DNA of 64,000 bases, from the NCBI RefSeq assembly GCF_049537155.1, contig NZ_JBMVQZ010000012.1:70678-134677 (forward strand). The letters are read 5' to 3'. Every line of letters starts with the position of its first letter. Positions within the stretch are counted from its first letter, which is position 1. The notes under the pieces were generated by a model. It had not been told where the DNA came from. It saw nothing but the letters and a program-made list of their open reading frames with translations, and did no database searches. A program made the position numbers and the translations under genes. Below are positions 51,528 through 60,300 of the stretch, piece by piece. Source of the stretch: Limisphaera sp049537155. Its GTDB lineage: Bacteria > Verrucomicrobiota > Verrucomicrobiia > Limisphaerales > Limisphaeraceae.

Positions 51528-52335
51528 GGTGCCATGTTTCCTATTAGTAATAAAATCTCAAACTCCATGAATCTTGCACGACTCCGGTTTGTCCGGACTT
51601 GTCGTCGTAAATGTAAAGCTTCCAGACTCCATTCGGGGCGGGATCTGTTAACCGCAAGATGTCTAGGTCAGTGGAATACGGTCCGGCTGGCGCACCGGGC
51701 AGTTGTGTCTCCTGCTCACCATGGTTGGCGGCCCGGTAATGAGATTCGAAATTAGACGGGATCGGACTGTTTTCAGGTGGAGTGGGATATCCCATCCAAT
51801 ACGGATGGAACACCAGCGTGGCGTTGGTCACGGCAAATGAGCCCCCGGCATCGGACATGAGCATGATTTTTGCCCCTGAGGGACTGACAAGCAGGATATC
51901 CAGATCCTCAGGCCGGTTGTGACTCAAGCCGGCCAGCGTCACCTCTACCCACAAAACGTTGGTTGGCATCCCAAACACCTCAATTGTGGCCGGGTAACGT
52001 GAGGCCCGGCCCGAGGAGGGAATAATAATCGGTTGTGGCACAACCCACAGCATTGCAGGGCCAACCCACATGGTCTCGCCTGCCGCACTCCTGACCAGCA
52101 CACCGAACCAGTTGCAGTGGTCCCAGGAGTCCACGTTTGTCAGCACCAGTGTAGCATTGGTTTGGCCGGGCAACAGCATCCAATCGTTTGTCCAGGGATA
52201 CAATGCATACCACTGGTACTGCAGTGGCTCCGGCGCCACAACATACGGCCAGAACTCGGCATCCTCCGTTTCCTCGACGATTTCATCGTCAAGGAACCAG
52301 TCCAGAAAACTTGTTGCCTGTGCATGGAGTGTCAT
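50930..52335. repeat. Tandem duplication unit, copy of 56750-58155
   Basis: With an offset of about 5820 bp, this block repeats the end of the large multidomain gene and the body of the following PEP-CTERM gene. Similarity stops on the right at the GTGTCA junction where the copy's ATG begins, and on the left at the PEP motif of the PEP-CTERM gene, beyond which the tails differ. Confidence 0.75.
51544..52335 (-). CDS. 5'-truncated P-domain protein (array copy)
   Basis: This 263-residue product starts MTLHAQATSFLDWFLDDEIV. It is almost identical to the C-terminal 260 residues of the large protein at 57364-61407, including RYPATIEVFGMPTNVLWVEV and RPEDLDILLVSPSGAKIMLM of the P-domain. The differences cluster at the very C-terminus. 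It has no signal peptide. The start ATG arises at the module junction (20 bp after a PEP-CTERM stop), exactly the same break point as in the copy at 50039-50830. The stop is 16 bp before the ATG of the next PEP-CTERM gene. Confidence 0.75.
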   Translation of the reverse strand: MTLHAQATSFLDWFLDDEIVEETEDAEFWPYVVAPEPLQYQWYALYPWTNDWMLLPGQTNATLVLTNVDSWDHCNWFGVLVRSAAGETMWVGPAMLWVVPQPIIIPSSGRASRYPATIEVFGMPTNVLWVEVTLAGLSHNRPEDLDILLVSPSGAKIMLMSDAGGSFAVTNATLVFHPYWMGYPTPPENSPIPSNFESHYRAANHGEQETQLPGAPAGPYSTDLDILRLTDPAPNGVWKLYIYDDKSGQTGVVQDSWSLRFYY

Positions 52336-52354
52336 GCACCGGTAACTTGGCGGA

Positions 52355-53005
52355 TCAACGCGTTTGGGTTTGCCTGTGGAGTCGTCTGAGGACGAGTCCT
52401 GCACCACCTGCGACAAGCAGGGCCCAGGTACTCGGTTCCGGCACCCAGACCAGGTTGTCCATGGCCCAGCGGTCGGCATGGATTTCGACCCACAACAGGC
52501 CGCCGGCAAACTCAGGCGAAAAGCTGTAGGTCACCAGCCGGTTTGCCCCGCCACCGGGCGTGACAAACGTGTTTGTAACCACTAACCCGCTTGCCCTGTA
52601 GCCCACAAATGAAATGGGCAGGTTTGTGTAGGAGGGGGAAATAGGATCTGCCAATTGCACGGAGACAAGCCCGAACGACATGCCGTTGGTTGGGCTAAAC
52701 TGCACATAGTCATCGGGACTGTATTTTCGAAAGAATAACATATACGGCGTGTCATTGTACGGGATATTGGCTGGTGTAGTGATTGCTGGCGCAATGCCCA
52801 TGCTGTCATGCCAGGGCGAGCCTGTGCCCGGGGTAGGTATCACCATACGGAACCAGAACCCCTGCTCGTAGTAGTTGGTGCCATGTGTCACATAAGGCTC
52901 TACACGCCCTTCAAACCGAAGTGTGCCTTGAGCCAGGCCCATAGAGGATGACAGCACAGTCCCAACCGCCAGAACAAATCCCACAATGGACTTTAATCGC
53001 ACCAT
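52355..53005 (-). CDS. PEP-CTERM sorting domain protein (array copy 3)
   Basis: This 216-residue secreted protein has a signal peptide (VRLKSIVGFVLAVGTVLSSS then MGLAQ). The mature body begins GTLRFEGRVEPYVTHGTNYY and continues nearly identical to the copy at 49344-50024, including FFRKYSPDDYVQFSPTNGMS. The tail is VPEPSTWALLVAGGAGLVLR followed by RLHRQTQTR. The ATG at 53005 is preferred to a GTG six codons upstream. It lies 47 bp downstream of the preceding P-domain gene. Confidence 0.86.
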   Translation of the reverse strand: MVRLKSIVGFVLAVGTVLSSSMGLAQGTLRFEGRVEPYVTHGTNYYEQGFWFRMVIPTPGTGSPWHDSMGIAPAITTPANIPYNDTPYMLFFRKYSPDDYVQFSPTNGMSFGLVSVQLADPISPSYTNLPISFVGYRASGLVVTNTFVTPGGGANRLVTYSFSPEFAGGLLWVEIHADRWAMDNLVWVPEPSTWALLVAGGAGLVLRRLHRQTQTR

Positions 53006-53052
53006 AGGTTTTTTACTGAACACTCGGTTACACTGTGTATATCTGTGTTTTA

Positions 53053-54147
53053 CTAGAAAAAGAACTCAATCCACCACGAGCCTACCAGTGCCCCGGAGCT
53101 GCCTACACTATCATCGTAGATGTATAGCTGCCATACGCCATTGGGATCGTCACCGAACAGGTCATCCAACCGTATCGAATACGGTCCTGGAGGTGCACCT
53201 GGTAACTGGGTTTCCACCGGAGTACCGTAATTGGCAGGGCAGTAGTAATTCCACTCCCAAGACAATAGCGGGCCTTCATCGGGCGGGAACCAATAATGCT
53301 GGTCAAACACCAGCGTTGCATTTGTTACGGCGGTGTTTCCACCCGCATCGCTCATGAGCATGATCTTTTTGCCGGACGGACTCACGAGCAATATGTCCAG
53401 GTCGTCAGGGCGCGTATGCCGCAGGTTGTAGAGTATGACCCGTACACTGGCCAGGTTGGTCGGCATGCCACGCACTTGGATTGTGGCCGGGTACCGACTG
53501 GCTGTGCCCATTGTGCCTGAGCCTGGGATGGAGATCGCGAGAGGATAGACCGACAATGTAGCGGGGCCCAACCAGAGCGTTTCGCCAGCCGCGTTGCTAA
53601 CCAGTACGCTGGCCATTGTCCAATCATCCCACAGGTCAACAATGGTGAGTGTAAGTGTTGGGCCTGTCACAGCCGGCAACTCGACGAACTGATTTGTCCA
53701 GGGGTACATGATGTACCAGCGGTACGTGATTGGTTCCGGTGCCAGCACCCGGGCATTGAACTGCGCGTCTTCGGTCTCGTATGCCCAGGTATCGTCCAAC
53801 CAACCGTTGAGAAAACTTGTTGTCTGCGCATGGAGTGTCAGGTCGTAGAGGGCGGGTTGTTTGCCTGGGTCATCGCGTATGAGCGCCACGCGCACCTCGA
53901 TGTACCGGCCGTGCACAGCCTGGAGCATGGCGTTGTTTGTTACCTGCACAAATGCCTGGTGGGCCAGGGCAAGTCGCTCGTCACTTGCCCTGACAAACAC
54001 TTCAATGTCGCAGCCCTCGGGTACGGATGCGTTCCAGCCAATCCGGTCCCACCACAGACCGGGCATGCCGCTGTCGTGAATCACCATCCAATAACCTTTG
54101 AATGGTTGCAACGTCGGGTTGACGATCCGGTTGTTGAACCCGGTCAT
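53053..54147 (-). CDS. 5'-truncated discoidin-like/Ig-like/P-domain protein (array copy)
   Basis: The product (364 residues from the ATG at 54147) starts MTGFNNRIVNPTLQPFKGYW, which is an internal point of the large protein at 57364-61407 (its residue 985). It continues through HGRYIEVRVALIRDDPGKQP and an Ig-like part to a P-domain ending SGALVGSWWIEFFF. No signal peptide is present. The frame stays open about 34 codons further upstream without an ATG, running into the multi-hairpin repeat at 54160-54529, so the upstream reading is repeat sequence rather than gene. The copy at 50039-50830 matches its 3' part closely. Confidence 0.7.
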   Translation of the reverse strand: MTGFNNRIVNPTLQPFKGYWMVIHDSGMPGLWWDRIGWNASVPEGCDIEVFVRASDERLALAHQAFVQVTNNAMLQAVHGRYIEVRVALIRDDPGKQPALYDLTLHAQTTSFLNGWLDDTWAYETEDAQFNARVLAPEPITYRWYIMYPWTNQFVELPAVTGPTLTLTIVDLWDDWTMASVLVSNAAGETLWLGPATLSVYPLAISIPGSGTMGTASRYPATIQVRGMPTNLASVRVILYNLRHTRPDDLDILLVSPSGKKIMLMSDAGGNTAVTNATLVFDQHYWFPPDEGPLLSWEWNYYCPANYGTPVETQLPGAPPGPYSIRLDDLFGDDPNGVWQLYIYDDSVGSSGALVGSWWIEFFF

Positions 54148-54159
54148 GTCGCTGTAATT

Positions 54160-54529
54160 GTAAGCATTGTTTACCGCAAAGAGGCAAAGACGCAAAGCGG
54201 CAACCAAAGTAGCGCAGACTTCCAAGTCTGCCGTATCGCGGGTTTCCAAACCCGCCGACCGTGCGACCGCCCAGGCCGAGCCGATTGAGAAATCGGCGAT
54301 ACAGCAGGTTTTGAAACCTGCGCTACCGCTGGCTCACCAGCCAGTTGCACTTGGAAAAATCTTCCCCGAATCGCGCGACGTGGGCACTGCCAAGACGCAA
54401 AGATGCGGTGTTGACAACAGGGTGCATGAACCGGCTTCTGACACCGCTTCGCGTCTCGGCGTCTTGGCGTGTGCCTGTGCGGGGCACGCAGACAGGTCTC
54501 TGCGTTAAATGCAACTGTCGCTGCCAAGT
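54160..54529. repeat. Multi-hairpin repeat, REPIN-like, copy 1
   Basis: About 370 bp repeated at 56298-56673. The core (54209-54326) holds four 18-nt near-perfect hairpins: 54214-54231, 54238-54255, 54280-54297 and 54304-54321. Spacers between the members of each pair are 6 nt, CGTATC and GATACA. A fifth 16-nt hairpin lies at 54329-54344. The left pair (GTAGCGCAG ... CTGCCGTATCGC) and the right pair are inverted copies of one another, as in REP doublets. The right part has AAGACGCAAAG-type motifs. It sits between a P-domain copy and the stop of a PEP-CTERM gene. Confidence 0.8.
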
Positions 54530-55147
54530 TCACGACTTTCGGCGTTGGTGAAATCTTTTCCACGCCAATGCCAACAGGCCAAGCCCGACCAGGGCGTAAG
54601 CCCTCGGTTCTGGCACCCAGACCAGGTTGTCCATGGCCCAGCGGTCGGCATTTATCTGCACGCTTAACAAGCCTGAGGCAAATTCTGGTCCAAAGTTATA
54701 GCTTACAAAATAGTTTGCGCCGCCACCGGGTGTAACAAATGTGTTTGTGACGGTTGAACCGTCAAGCCGGTAACCTATGAAGGATATAGGCAGGTTCGTA
54801 TAGGACGGTGCCAGTGGGTCTGCAAGGTCCACTGCCACTAATCCGAAGGGCGCGCCATTGGTCAGGCTCAAGGAAACATAGTTGTAGGGATTGTACTGGC
54901 GGAACCAGCCCATGAACGGCGTGCTGTTTTGGGGCACATTGCCGGAACCCGAAGGTAATATCACCATGTTATCGTAAGATGATCCTTGTGGGACGGTTAG
55001 TTGAAATATCATGCCGGATTCTGAATAATTTGTGCCGCTCCAGACGTGCTGACCATACCCACTAAAAGTTATAGTTCCTTGTCCCCGGGCCGCCAAGCTT
55101 CCCAGCATGACTGGGAGTAACCATAGATTCGCAAGGCGTTTTTTCAT
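54530..55147 (-). CDS. PEP-CTERM sorting domain protein (array copy 2)
   Basis: This 205-residue secreted protein has a signal peptide (MKKRLANLWLLPVMLGSLAA then RGQ). The mature part begins GTITFSGYGQHVWSGTNYSE, has LPISFIGYRLDGSTVTNTFV, and ends with a PEP-CTERM tail VPEPRAYALVGLGLLALAWK followed by RFHQRRKS. The body is more diverged from the other copies than they are from each other. The ATG at 55147 is preferred to in-frame starts upstream that overlap the preceding P-domain gene. The 3' end lies next to the multi-hairpin repeat. Confidence 0.86.
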   Translation of the reverse strand: MKKRLANLWLLPVMLGSLAARGQGTITFSGYGQHVWSGTNYSESGMIFQLTVPQGSSYDNMVILPSGSGNVPQNSTPFMGWFRQYNPYNYVSLSLTNGAPFGLVAVDLADPLAPSYTNLPISFIGYRLDGSTVTNTFVTPGGGANYFVSYNFGPEFASGLLSVQINADRWAMDNLVWVPEPRAYALVGLGLLALAWKRFHQRRKS

Positions 55148-55170
55148 TGTATTTCTTTGCCTCCTTTCAT

Positions 55171-56283
55171 TCATTGGAAGGTAAAATCCAGCGACCATGA
55201 TGCGTTGAGCTGCCCGATTCCACCCGGCTGAACATCGTCATAAATGTAAAGCTTCCAGATTCCGTTCGGATCATCTCCTATCAAATCATTAAGGTTGCTT
55301 GAATAGTCACCGGCAGGCAACCCGAACGGAATTTGCGGCGTCTTCTGACCGTAGTTACTAGGCCCGTAATACGAATGCTTTCCAGATGGGATTGCGCCGG
55401 ATTGCTGTGGCGGAGACCAGCCCTGCACAAAAGTTAGGATTGCACCGGATACTCCGTTTGTTCCGCCGACGTTCGACATGAGGATAATCCTCTTCCCGGA
55501 TGGACTCTCCAGGAGCAGGTTCAAATCCGCTGAGCGCGTATGACTCAATCCCCACAGTGTCACAGCTACGCTGCTTATATTCGTTGGCTGGCCAAAGACA
55601 CTGATTGTCATCGGATAGCGCGTGGCTGGTCCGGCGCCGCTGGGATAATTCGTGGCCGGGATGCGCACCTCCGCCGGAAACATCACCAAGTAGGCCGGCC
55701 CCAACCAGAGGCTTTCACCGGCTGCGTTGGTCACAAACACCTTGGCCTGCGTCAAATCCACCCACGAATCCACATTGGTGATGACGAAATACCAGTTGGT
55801 TGCCCCGGCCACCTGCACCCAATTGGTTTCCCACGGATACGCTCGATACCACTGGTAGCCCATCGGTTCTGCGCCAATCACATCCGTCCAGAACACCCCG
55901 TCGCCGCCCTCGTCCGCCCAGGCATCATAGAGGAACAGGTCACCTTCAAACCCGGAACTGGTGCCGTACAGGGTCAGATCATACAGCACCGGTTGTTTGG
56001 CCGGGTCATCGCGCACCAAAGCCAACCGTACCTCGATGTACCTGCCCCGGATGGCCGGGAAACACACCTTGTTGGTTGCTTGCACAAAGGTCGCCCTCCC
56101 CAAATCGGTCCGATCGTCTGCGGCCCGCACAAACACTTCCACCGAACACCCCTGCGGCACCGCCGCCGTCCACGACACTTTGTTCCAGAGTTGGTGTTCG
56201 ATCCCGCTATCGTGCACGGCAATCCAATATCCTTTCAGCGGCTGCAACGTCGGGTTGACGATCCGGTTGTTGAACCCCGTCAT
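55171..56283 (-). CDS. 5'-truncated discoidin-like/Ig-like/P-domain protein (diverged array copy)
   Basis: The product (370 residues from the ATG at 56283) starts MTGFNNRIVNPTLQPLKGYW, the same internal point of the large protein as the copy at 53053-54147, and ends in a P-domain (RSADLNLLLESPSGKRIILM, then GIWKLYIYDDVQPGGIGQLN). It is the most diverged copy. It lacks a signal peptide. The frame is open without ATG for another 44 codons into the repeat at 56298-56673. It ends 23 bp before the ATG of the PEP-CTERM gene at 55147. Confidence 0.7.
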   Translation of the reverse strand: MTGFNNRIVNPTLQPLKGYWIAVHDSGIEHQLWNKVSWTAAVPQGCSVEVFVRAADDRTDLGRATFVQATNKVCFPAIRGRYIEVRLALVRDDPAKQPVLYDLTLYGTSSGFEGDLFLYDAWADEGGDGVFWTDVIGAEPMGYQWYRAYPWETNWVQVAGATNWYFVITNVDSWVDLTQAKVFVTNAAGESLWLGPAYLVMFPAEVRIPATNYPSGAGPATRYPMTISVFGQPTNISSVAVTLWGLSHTRSADLNLLLESPSGKRIILMSNVGGTNGVSGAILTFVQGWSPPQQSGAIPSGKHSYYGPSNYGQKTPQIPFGLPAGDYSSNLNDLIGDDPNGIWKLYIYDDVQPGGIGQLNASWSLDFTFQ

Positions 56284-56297
56284 GTCGCTGTAGTTGT

Positions 56298-56673
56298 AGG
56301 CATTGTTTACCGCAAAGAGGCAAAGACGCAAAGCGGCAACCAAAGCAGCGCAGACTTCCAAGTCTGCCGTATCGCGGGTTTCCACACCCGCCGACCGTGC
56401 GACTGCCCAAGCCAAGCCGATTGGGAAATCGGCGATACAGCAGGTTTTGAAACCTGCGCTACCGCTGGCTCACCAGCCAGTTACACTTGGAAAAATCTTC
56501 CCCGAATCGCGCGATTTGCGCACTGCCAAGAGGCAAAGCCGCAAAGATGCGGGGTTGACAACAGGGTGCATGAACCCGCTTCTGACACCGCTTCGCGTCT
56601 CGGCGCCTTGGCGTCTGCGTGTGCGGGGCATCCAGAAAGGTCTCTGCGTTAAGTGCAACTGTCGCTGCCAAGT
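56298..56673. repeat. Multi-hairpin repeat, REPIN-like, copy 2
   Basis: This is the second copy of the repeat at 54160-54529. The inverted hairpin doublets span 56345-56462 and have the same length (118 bp) as in copy 1. One base change disrupts the second hairpin (TTTCCACACCC), and the other three 18-nt hairpins persist. It occupies the same relative position, between a 5'-truncated P-domain gene and the end of a PEP-CTERM gene. Confidence 0.8.
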
Positions 56674-57342
56674 TCACGACCTTCGGCGTTGGTGAAATCT
56701 TTTCCACGCCAATGCCAACAGGCCAAGCCCGACGAGGGCGTAAGCCCCCGGTTCCGGCACCCAGACCAGGTTGTCCATGGCCCAGGCTGGCGACGGGATT
56801 TCGACGCGCACCAGCCCATGGGCGAAATCCGGGCCGAAATAAAACGTTTGGAAGCTGCTGCTGCCGCCTCCGCCCACGGTGAACGTTTGGCTGACCATCG
56901 AGCCGTCAGCCCGATAGCCGATGAAGGTGATGTCGATAGGCGACGGCGACGGTGCCACCGGGTCGGCCAGGTCAACCGAAATCAGTCCGAAGGGCGTTCC
57001 GCTGGTAAAAGTTTGCTCGCCAAACCGCGCAGCATTGGTGCGCGCAAACAACACGTACTGCGGCGTGCCCAGGGTGTTGATAAATGCCGCGTAAGGTGTC
57101 CCGTTGTGAGGGTAACCCGCTGGCCCGATGGCTCCAATCTGTTGCACAGTATTGTGTGGTTGTGGTGGCCCTGGAACGACCCGAAAAGAGAACTGATTAT
57201 GGTATCCCAGCGAAAAAACACTCAGCCCATTGTTGATCCAAGGGTCGTCGAAGGTGACAGTGCCTTGCGAGGAAGCTGTGGCGATAAACGTCAAAATCGA
57301 CAACACAATAGCAGGAAGCCTCACAAAGAATATCAGTTTCAT
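56674..57342 (-). CDS. PEP-CTERM sorting domain protein (array copy 1)
   Basis: This 222-residue secreted protein has a signal peptide (FFVRLPAIVLSILTFIATAS, about 5-24). The mature part starts QGTVTFDDPWINNGLSVFSL and contains GTPQYVLFARTNAARFGEQT and IDITFIGYRADGSMVSQTFT. The C-terminal tail is VPEPGAYALVGLGLLALAWK followed by RFHQRRRS. It starts 21 bp after the stop of the large multidomain protein, so the two are probably co-transcribed. This pair may be the founder unit of the array. ATG 57342 is preferred over a GTG five codons upstream. Confidence 0.87.
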   Translation of the reverse strand: MKLIFFVRLPAIVLSILTFIATASSQGTVTFDDPWINNGLSVFSLGYHNQFSFRVVPGPPQPHNTVQQIGAIGPAGYPHNGTPYAAFINTLGTPQYVLFARTNAARFGEQTFTSGTPFGLISVDLADPVAPSPSPIDITFIGYRADGSMVSQTFTVGGGGSSSFQTFYFGPDFAHGLVRVEIPSPAWAMDNLVWVPEPGAYALVGLGLLALAWKRFHQRRRS

Positions 57343-57363
57343 GGCGATCTCTTTCACTGGTAA

Positions 57364-60300
57364 TTAGTAATAAAGCCTCAAGCTCCAAGAACCCTGAAGC
57401 GCGCCCGCCTGTCCGGTTTTGTCATCAAAAATGTACAGCCTCCACACACCGTTCGGATGGGTGCCGGACACGTCATTTAGATCATCCAAATACGGCCCGG
57501 CCGGCGCACCAGGCAGTTGTGTCTCCTGCTCACCATGGTTGGCGGCCCGGTAATGAGATTCGAAAATAGACGGGATCGGACTGTTTTCAGGTGGAGTGGG
57601 ATATCCCATCCAATACGGATGAAACACCAGCGTGGCGTTGGTCACGGCAAATGCGCCCCCGGCATCGGACATGAGCATGATTTTTGCTCCCGAGGGACTG
57701 ACAAGCAGGATATCCAGATCCTCAGGCCGGTTGTGACTCAAGCCGGCCAGCGTCACCTCTACCCACAAAACGTTGGTTGGCATGCCAAACACCTCAATTG
57801 TGGCCGGGTAACGTGAGGCCCGGCCCGAGGAGGGAATAATAATCGGTTTTGGCACAACCCACAGCATTGCGGGGCCAACCCACATGGTTTCGCCTGCCGC
57901 ACTTCTGACCAGCACACCGAACCAGTTGCAGTGGTCCCAGGAGTCCACGTTTGTCAGCACCAGTGTAGCATTGGTTTGGCCGGGCAACAGCATCCAGTCG
58001 TTTGTCCAGGGATACAATGCATACCACTGGTACTGCAGTGGCTCCGGCGCCTCAACATACGGCCAGAACTCGGCATCCTCCGTTTCCTCGACAATTTCAT
58101 CGTCAAGGAACCAGTCCAGAAAACTTGTCGCCTGTGCACGGAGTGTCAGGTCGTAGAGGGCGGGTTGTTTGCCTGGGTCATCGCGTATGAGCGCCACGCG
58201 CACCTCGATGTACCGGCCGTGCACAGCCTGGAGCATGGCGTTGTTTGTTACCTGCAAAAATGCCTGGCGGGCCAGGGCAGGTCGCTCGTCACTTGCCCGG
58301 ACAAACACTTCGATGTCGCAGCCCTCGGGTACGGATGCGTTCCAGCTAATCCGGTCCCACCACAGACCGGGCATGCCGCTGTCGTGAATCATCATCCAAT
58401 AACCTTTGAATGGTTGCAACGTCGGGTTGACGATCCGGTTGTTGAACCCGGTCATGTCGCTGTAGTTGTACGGCGCAGCGGCGTTGGTGTAAGGCGCGGG
58501 GTGATACGAGCCGTCGCCCAGGTCAACCACCATGTCAACCTGGCCGACGTAATTGGTCACAAGCACCCCGGCATTGGTCGTGATCACAATTGGCCCTGCA
58601 GTAGGATCAATCCGCATCACGTTGTCCGACCCGAGATTGGCCGCCCAAATCTTGCCGGCTGCATCTACTGATACACCGTGCGGATATTGACCGGTTTGAA
58701 CGAACCGCTCCAGTGGAATCACCACAGGCGCGGCTTGGCCAGGTTCGATCCAGGAAAGTCGCACCCGTGCCTCGCCGGTGAATTCGATGTATTCCACCTT
58801 CAATGCGTAGGCCGTGTTCGTGGACAGGTAGTTTGTGAGGTACAACACGACAGGGTACGGCCCCGGTTCTTCCCACCAATTGCTCGAGACCACTTGACCT
58901 TCGAGTGTGAGTCGTACAGCAGCACCGGCATCGGCACTGACAATCAACACGTGCTCGCCTTCCTTGCGTGGTTCGAGCACACCAAGCCAGCGAGCCGAGA
59001 AATAGTTACTGGGTACGCTTGGTGCGGGGGAACCCTGACCCCAATCAAAGTCCAATGGTGCTTCTATGCGCACCAATCCCGGTTTGCCGGCAAAGTTTGT
59101 GTTTGGGAAATATTCACCGCGCAATCCGGTGAGGCGCATCTGCACGTTGCCAAGGTGAATGCCGTTTGTGTCCAGATGCCCGACGGTTGTACCGCCGCTG
59201 TGAGCGACCCATACATGCCCGTTTGTATCCACAACCAGGCCTTTCGGTGCATAAGCGCCGGAGTTGAACAACTGTGGCGAGCCGTCCGCGTTGGTGACAT
59301 ATGTGCCGTCGGGCCACCAACGAAACACGTTCGAGCTTTGGTACGAGGTTTGCCAGATGTAGCCGTGGCGCGGGTCCACTGCAATGCCGTAGGGCATCGG
59401 TGCCGGTGCAGAAAGCACGACCCAGTCATTTGTTGTAGGCGGCATAACGGCCGGCGGTGTGAACCGCAAGACGCCCGCATTCGGGCTGGTCGACCACAAC
59501 CGACCCCAGCGATCGAGCACGGCCCCGTAGCCGCCTGCCTGGGGATCGAAAACCGACCCGGGCACGATTGATGCGGTCAGACCATTGGCCTTCACATGAT
59601 GGCGCGTGTGGGTGCCCCCGACCCATATGTCGTTGAAGCGGTCCACCGCAATCGCGCGCGTGCCGGCGGTCGGTACCCGCACGTACTCGAGGATGGCTTC
59701 GTCTTCAGCAGTCGAGACACCGCCATAGGTGTCAACAGCATTGGGATTGTCCCAAGCCAAAATGTCAGCCAGCCCGCGTGAGGTGCGGATGAACCCGTCA
59801 CCGTCCCGGTCAATGCAGGTGTTGTACACGGCATTCGAGATGGCCACATACTGACCAGTTGGGTCCGGATAATACACTCCGTTGCTCTTTGAAAACCGCG
59901 TACCGCCCAGGATCAACCCAATCCGGGTAATCGAGCCGTAGTTTGTCCCGCCAATGTCGAGGTCATCCGCACGATTCGCCACCCACACATTACCAAACAG
60001 GTCAACGGTGGTACGGGACGGGTTGGCATAGCCAACGCTTTCGCCTGGGCGCGAGGGCGCAGTCCGATACTCCCCAATCACTGCGCCATTGGTTGTGTTG
60101 ATGCGTACTTTGGTGCCGCGCCCCGAACAGGCAACCGCGATGAACGGGAACTGCGGCGGCAGATTGCTTGTAAACTGCAATTGACCGTCGCCACTACCCT
60201 GCACCGCCTCAAGCCCCATCATGGTCCCTCGCCTGAAATCGGCTACTGTGCTGTAGGTGTACTGGTACTGCTCGAGTATCCAGCCTGTGGCACTGGCGTG

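Noticed and set aside
54209..54344. Hairpin series considered as a CRISPR array
   Set aside because: The hairpins are not identical direct repeats with unique spacers of constant length, and no cas genes are present; the arrangement is inverted doublets.
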